Assembly: GCF_020166435.1 (NCBI RefSeq)
Contig: NZ_JAINZP010000015.1
Location: 1-64,000, forward strand
Reading direction: 5' to 3'
Length of the DNA: 64,000 nt
Origin: Pectobacterium versatile
GTDB lineage: Bacteria; Pseudomonadota; Gammaproteobacteria; Enterobacterales; Enterobacteriaceae
Shown here in pieces: positions 60,583 to 64,000 of the stretch. Below the pieces are notes generated by a model. It was not told the DNA's origin. It was given only the letters and a program-made list of their open reading frames with translations, and made no database searches. The translations under genes were made by a program, and so were the position numbers. Each line of letters starts with the position of its first letter. The first letter of the stretch is position 1.

Positions 60583-61287
60583 ATGGACTATACCCCACGT
60601 TTACAACCCGCCCAGTTGATTAAGCGCTACAAACGCTTTTTGGCCGATGTCGTGACGCCCGAAGGCGAGACGCTCACGCTGCATTGTGCCAATACCGGCG
60701 CGATGACGGGCTGTGCTACGCCCGGCGATACCGTCTGGTACTCAACGTCCGATAACTCCAAACGGAAGTACCCGCAGAGCTGGGAACTGACTGAAACGCA
60801 ACAGAATCACTGGATTTGTGTCAATACTCTGCGTGCCAACACATTATTGTACGAAGCCTTATTGGAAAATCGCATAGAAGAGCTGGCAGGCTATTCAGAC
60901 GTAAAAACGGAAGTAAAATACGGTACGGAAAACAGCCGAGTCGACCTGCTTTTACAGGCGCCAGACAAAATTGACTGCTATATTGAAGTGAAATCCATCA
61001 CATTGTTGCAACATGAATGTGGTTACTTTCCCGATGCGGTTACGCTCAGAGGGCAAAAGCATCTGCGTGAGCTGCAACAGATGGTTTCCAATGGAAAACG
61101 CGCCGTCCTCTTTTTCGCCGTCCTCCATTCAGGAATCCAGCAGGTTTCTCCCGCTCGGCATATTGATTCACGCTATGCGGAATTATTTATCGAAGCACAG
61201 CTGGCAGGGGTTGAAATTTTATGTTTCGGCTCCACGTTATGCCCTGACGGTATTAAATTGACGCATAGGCTACCGTTGCAGGGATAA
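60583..61287 (+). CDS. sfsA: Sugar fermentation stimulation protein SfsA
   Basis: Nuclease-fold protein linked in E. coli to maltose metabolism; its mechanism is unclear. 234 residues. The motifs [31 protein letters not shown] and [17 protein letters not shown] are family hallmarks. It sits between thpR and dksA, as in E. coli. Confidence 0.96.
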   Translation: MDYTPRLQPAQLIKRYKRFLADVVTPEGETLTLHCANTGAMTGCATPGDTVWYSTSDNSKRKYPQSWELTETQQNHWICVNTLRANTLLYEALLENRIEELAGYSDVKTEVKYGTENSRVDLLLQAPDKIDCYIEVKSITLLQHECGYFPDAVTLRGQKHLRELQQMVSNGKRAVLFFAVLHSGIQQVSPARHIDSRYAELFIEAQLAGVEILCFGSTLCPDGIKLTHRLPLQG

Positions 61288-61588
61288 AGCAGAAGCGTCT
61301 CATAACATGCCAACTCAAAGATGAAAGGAATAATTTATTCCTCTGGGGTTATTAAGGCACTGTTTAGCATTTAATGTTTATGCTTGTGTAAGCAGGTTGT
61401 TCCTGACACTTTATCAGGCCGATGTCAGGAAGCATTGCCAACCCAATCTCCATCTGTTATTTATAGCGGCCTGTTTTTCCCCCCCTTTGGGGTCCGATAT
61501 ACCCAGATAGCTGAAGTTCTGGTCAACATACCGCAATTTCAGTGCATAAAAGGGTATTATGCGTGTCGTGTTATGTAGGAGAAGCAAC
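61288..61588. other. dksA upstream region with hairpins
   Basis: About 300 bp, no gene. It contains two perfect inverted repeats: TGCTT-GTGT-AAGCA (61381-61394) and TCCTGACA-N14-TGTCAGGA (61411-61440). The dksA promoter must lie here; a TATTAT at 61555-61560 is a possible -10 without a good -35. Confidence 0.5.
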
Positions 61589-62044
61589 ATGCAAGAAGGG
61601 CAAAATCGTAAGACATCTTCTCTGAGCATTCTCGCAATTGCCGGAGTAGAGCCGTACCAAGAGAAGCCGGGCGAAGAGTACATGAACGACGCTCAGTTGA
61701 CTCATTTCAAGCGTATTCTTGAAGCATGGCGCAACCAGCTCATGGATGAAGTAGACCGTACTGTTTCGCACATGCGCGATGAAGCCGCTAATTTTCCCGA
61801 TCCCGTGGATCGGGCTGCGCAGGAAGAAGAATTCAGTCTCGAACTGCGTAACCGTGACCGTGAGCGCAAGCTGATCAAGAAAATCGCCAAAACCTTGGTG
61901 AAAATCGAAGATGAGGATTTCGGATTCTGTGAATCCTGTGGCGTCGAGATTGGCATCCGCCGTCTGGAAGCCCGTCCGACCGCCGATCTGTGTATCGACT
62001 GCAAAACGTTGGCAGAGATACGCGAAAAGCAAATGGCAGGTTAA
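61589..62044 (+). CDS. dksA: RNA polymerase-binding transcription factor DksA
   Basis: Binds the secondary channel of RNA polymerase and acts with ppGpp on rRNA, tRNA and amino acid promoters. 151 residues from [10 protein letters not shown], matching E. coli, with TAGGAGAAG upstream; an in-frame ATG 30 bases earlier is not used. Coiled-coil tip acidic residues Asp71 and Asp74 are present, and the zinc finger has Cys114, Cys117, Cys135 and Cys138. Confidence 0.98.
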   Translation: MQEGQNRKTSSLSILAIAGVEPYQEKPGEEYMNDAQLTHFKRILEAWRNQLMDEVDRTVSHMRDEAANFPDPVDRAAQEEEFSLELRNRDRERKLIKKIAKTLVKIEDEDFGFCESCGVEIGIRRLEARPTADLCIDCKTLAEIREKQMAG

Positions 62045-62061
62045 TTTTCCTGTCCAGAATC

Positions 62062-62088
62062 GGCTCCTGCCTATCGCAGGGGCCGACT
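62062..62088 (+). terminator. GC-rich hairpin after dksA
   Basis: A 10-bp stem (CGGCTCCTGC with GCAGGGGCCG, one G-U pair) and short loop, about 20 bp after the dksA stop. No T-run follows. Confidence 0.45.
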
Positions 62089-62172
62089 CTAGGTACTCTA
62101 CCGCTGATGAATGATATTCATCACTCTATCTTCTGTCTGGATAAAACACTGACGAGATAGCACCAACTTCTT

Positions 62173-63105
62173 ATGTCTGGAACAACTGGTTTCACCGAAA
62201 CGCATCGTTATGTCGGGCGTTTTGCTCCCTCTCCTTCTGGTGACCTGCATTTTGGCTCACTGATCGCCGCACTGGGTAGTTATCTGCAAGCTCGTTCCCA
62301 ACAAGGGCTCTGGCTGGTACGTATTGAAGACATCGATCCGCCACGGGAAATTCCCGGCGCCGCCTCCCGTATCCTTGCACAATTAGACCATTACGGCCTG
62401 CACTGGGACGGTGAAGTGATTTACCAGTCACAGCGGCATGCGCGTTACCGCGAGATTCTTCAGCAGCTTCAAAAGCAGGGCATGAGCTACTACTGCACCT
62501 GTACGCGTAGCCGTATTCAGCAGCTAGGTGGGCACTATGACGGCTATTGTCGGACGCGCAACCTGCACGCCGATAACGCCGCGCAACGCCTGCGCCAGAC
62601 GACGCCAGTATTTCACTTTCACGATAAATTGCGTGGCGAGCTGTATGCCGATAGAGCTCTCGCTCAGGAAGATTTTATTATCCACCGTCGCGACGGGCTG
62701 TTTGCCTATAATCTGGCTGTTGTCATCGACGATAACGATCAGGGTGTTACGGAGATCGTACGCGGCGCCGACCTTATCGAACCGACAGTTCGACAAATTT
62801 CGCTCTATCAGCAGTTGGGCTATGCGATCCCTACCTATGTTCATCTGCCGCTGGTTCTGAATACCGAGGGAAACAAGCTTTCCAAACAGAATCACGCCCC
62901 TGCACTGCAGGACAGCGATCCGCGTCCTGTGCTGCTTGCCGCGCTGCAATTTTTGAATCAACCGCTGCCGGAAAATGGGCAAGAAATGACACTTTCCGCT
63001 CTTCTGGCCTGGTCTGTCGCGCACTGGTCCCTTGATGTTGTCCCGTTACAGGCGGCAATAAACCCGTCCGCGATCACATCGGCATTCTCAAAGGGGCATT
63101 GGTGA
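62173..63105 (+). CDS. gluQ: Glutamyl-Q tRNA(Asp) synthetase
   Basis: Attaches glutamate to queuosine at the wobble base of tRNA-Asp. 310 residues; a truncated paralogue of GltX lacking the anticodon-binding domain. HIGH-like HFGS (26-29) in [13 protein letters not shown] and KMSKS-like KLSKQ are present, with Cys residues in YYCTCTRS for zinc. Follows dksA, the usual position. Confidence 0.96.
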   Translation: MSGTTGFTETHRYVGRFAPSPSGDLHFGSLIAALGSYLQARSQQGLWLVRIEDIDPPREIPGAASRILAQLDHYGLHWDGEVIYQSQRHARYREILQQLQKQGMSYYCTCTRSRIQQLGGHYDGYCRTRNLHADNAAQRLRQTTPVFHFHDKLRGELYADRALAQEDFIIHRRDGLFAYNLAVVIDDNDQGVTEIVRGADLIEPTVRQISLYQQLGYAIPTYVHLPLVLNTEGNKLSKQNHAPALQDSDPRPVLLAALQFLNQPLPENGQEMTLSALLAWSVAHWSLDVVPLQAAINPSAITSAFSKGHW

Positions 63106-63241
63106 GCTATGATTAGCCGCTATTTTTAGTGACGCACTCTCTTTGGCCGTCACACTTGCAGGCCGTCGCTGGGTCGACGTCAAAAACGTTTCCCAGAAAT
63201 TTTTTGCTGTGCCGTTGATTTATCCATCACTATCGAGGTGT

Positions 63242-64000
63242 ATTATCTTTTCCCGAGTTGCTAATTTTTGTCGTAAGGTACTGAATCGTGAGAACGAAAT
63301 GGTCGAATCAGAGGAACCGCGCCAGCATATGACGGTGATTCCGCGTGACCAACATACTATTTCACGCAGCGATATCAGCGATAACGCGCTGAAAGTACTT
63401 TATCGCCTGAACAAAGCGGGCTACGAGGCTTATCTGGTTGGCGGCGGCGTACGCGACCTGCTGCTGGGTAAAAAGCCGAAAGATTTTGATATCACCACTA
63501 ACGCCACTCCCGATCAGGTGCGCAAGTTATTCCGCAACTGTCGTTTGGTCGGGCGTCGTTTCCGTCTCGCCCATATCATGTTCGGGCCAGAGGTGATTGA
63601 AGTTGCCACATTCCGTGGTCACCACGAACAGCATCAGGAACAGCAAGAAGTCAAAAACTCCTCTCAGCAGGCCCAAAGCGGCATGCTGTTACGCGACAAT
63701 ATTTTCGGTTCCGTTGAAGAAGACGCCCAGCGCCGCGATTTCTCGATCAATAGCCTCTATTACAGCATTTCTGATTTCAGCGTACGTGACTATACCAATG
63801 GCCTGAACGATCTGCGTCAGGGCGTCATCCGTATGATTGGCGATCCCGAAACGCGCTACCGTGAAGATCCGGTGCGTATGCTGCGCGCCGTCCGTTTCGC
63901 CGCTAAGCTGAACATGACGGTCAGCCCGGAAACCGCTGAGCCGATTCCTCGTCTGGCCTCATTGCTGCACGATATCCCTGCGGCACGCATGTTTGAAGAG
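63242..64000 (+). CDS. pcnB: Poly(A) polymerase I (5' part; runs off the right edge)
   Basis: Adds poly(A) tails to RNAs and promotes their decay. The visible part includes the nucleotidyltransferase core [24 protein letters not shown] with the catalytic DFD, and [11 protein letters not shown]. Family resemblance ([12 protein letters not shown], matching E. coli [12 protein letters not shown]) continues upstream of the first ATG at 63299. The only reasonable starts there are ATT (63242) or ATC (63245), just after GAGG. E. coli pcnB is known to start with AUU. I give the ATT; an annotation from 63299 would miss 19 codons. Confidence 0.85.
   Translation, partial: MIFSRVANFCRKVLNRENEMVESEEPRQHMTVIPRDQHTISRSDISDNALKVLYRLNKAGYEAYLVGGGVRDLLLGKKPKDFDITTNATPDQVRKLFRNCRLVGRRFRLAHIMFGPEVIEVATFRGHHEQHQEQQEVKNSSQQAQSGMLLRDNIFGSVEEDAQRRDFSINSLYYSISDFSVRDYTNGLNDLRQGVIRMIGDPETRYREDPVRMLRAVRFAAKLNMTVSPETAEPIPRLASLLHDIPAARMFEE

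Overview
The window looks like chromosome from a soft-rot enterobacterium (Pectobacteriaceae, most likely Pectobacterium). That is a judgement from gene order and protein resemblance, not from a database search. Most genes are enterobacterial core genes in blocks also known from Escherichia coli: yfhL-acpS-pdxJ-recO-era-rnc-lepB-lepA-rseCBA-rpoE-nadB-trmN-srmB-grcA-ung, gltX with valine/lysine tRNAs, cdaR-degP-dgt-mtnN-btuF-erpA-hemL, and fhuBDC-mrcB-hrpB-thpR-sfsA-dksA-gluQ-pcnB. The blocks are joined in an order unlike E. coli, and lineage-specific genes sit at the joints.

Region by region: 1-11.4 kb is an accessory adhesion locus. The N-terminal part of a giant repetitive adhesin (minus strand, running off the left edge) carries a LapA-type retention module with a TAAG protease site and perfectly periodic 104-residue repeats. 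Divergently, three genes encode a complete type I secretion system (outer-membrane factor, ABC transporter, membrane-fusion protein). A PAS-GAF-GGDEF diguanylate cyclase and a PdeH-type c-di-GMP phosphodiesterase follow on the minus strand. 11.8-27.5 kb holds housekeeping genes (ferredoxin, coenzyme biosynthesis, RNA processing, signal peptidase, the sigma-E regulon core, NAD synthesis, RNA helicase, anaerobic rescue protein, uracil-DNA glycosylase). 27.6-31.2 kb holds tRNA-Ala x2, an IroE-like esterase, gltX and tRNA-Val x3/tRNA-Lys. 31.3-35.2 kb is an accessory redox cassette (Old Yellow Enzyme, aldo/keto reductase, TetR regulator) plus DoxX. 35.2-39.1 kb is the sulfate ABC transporter operon with an Sbp-type binding protein. 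39.4-48.6 kb runs cdaR to hemL. 48.6-50.8 kb is a divergent MocR regulator/LysE exporter pair inserted between hemL and the fhu genes. 50.8-64 kb runs fhuBDC to a partial pcnB.

Regulatory features that can be read directly include sigma-E promoters before rpoE and degP, a small rpoE leader ORF with stop/start overlap, two FNR sites 53 bp apart before grcA, a Fur-like box before fhuC, tRNA promoters, many hairpin terminators, an enlarged ERIC element between erpA and hemL, and a foldback MITE-like element between dgt and mtnN. pcnB appears to begin at a non-AUG codon. No CRISPR array, prophage or insertion-sequence transposase was found. The most unusual features are the adhesin/secretion/c-di-GMP locus and the palindrome-rich intergenic elements. 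I did not find a clearly new multi-gene system.
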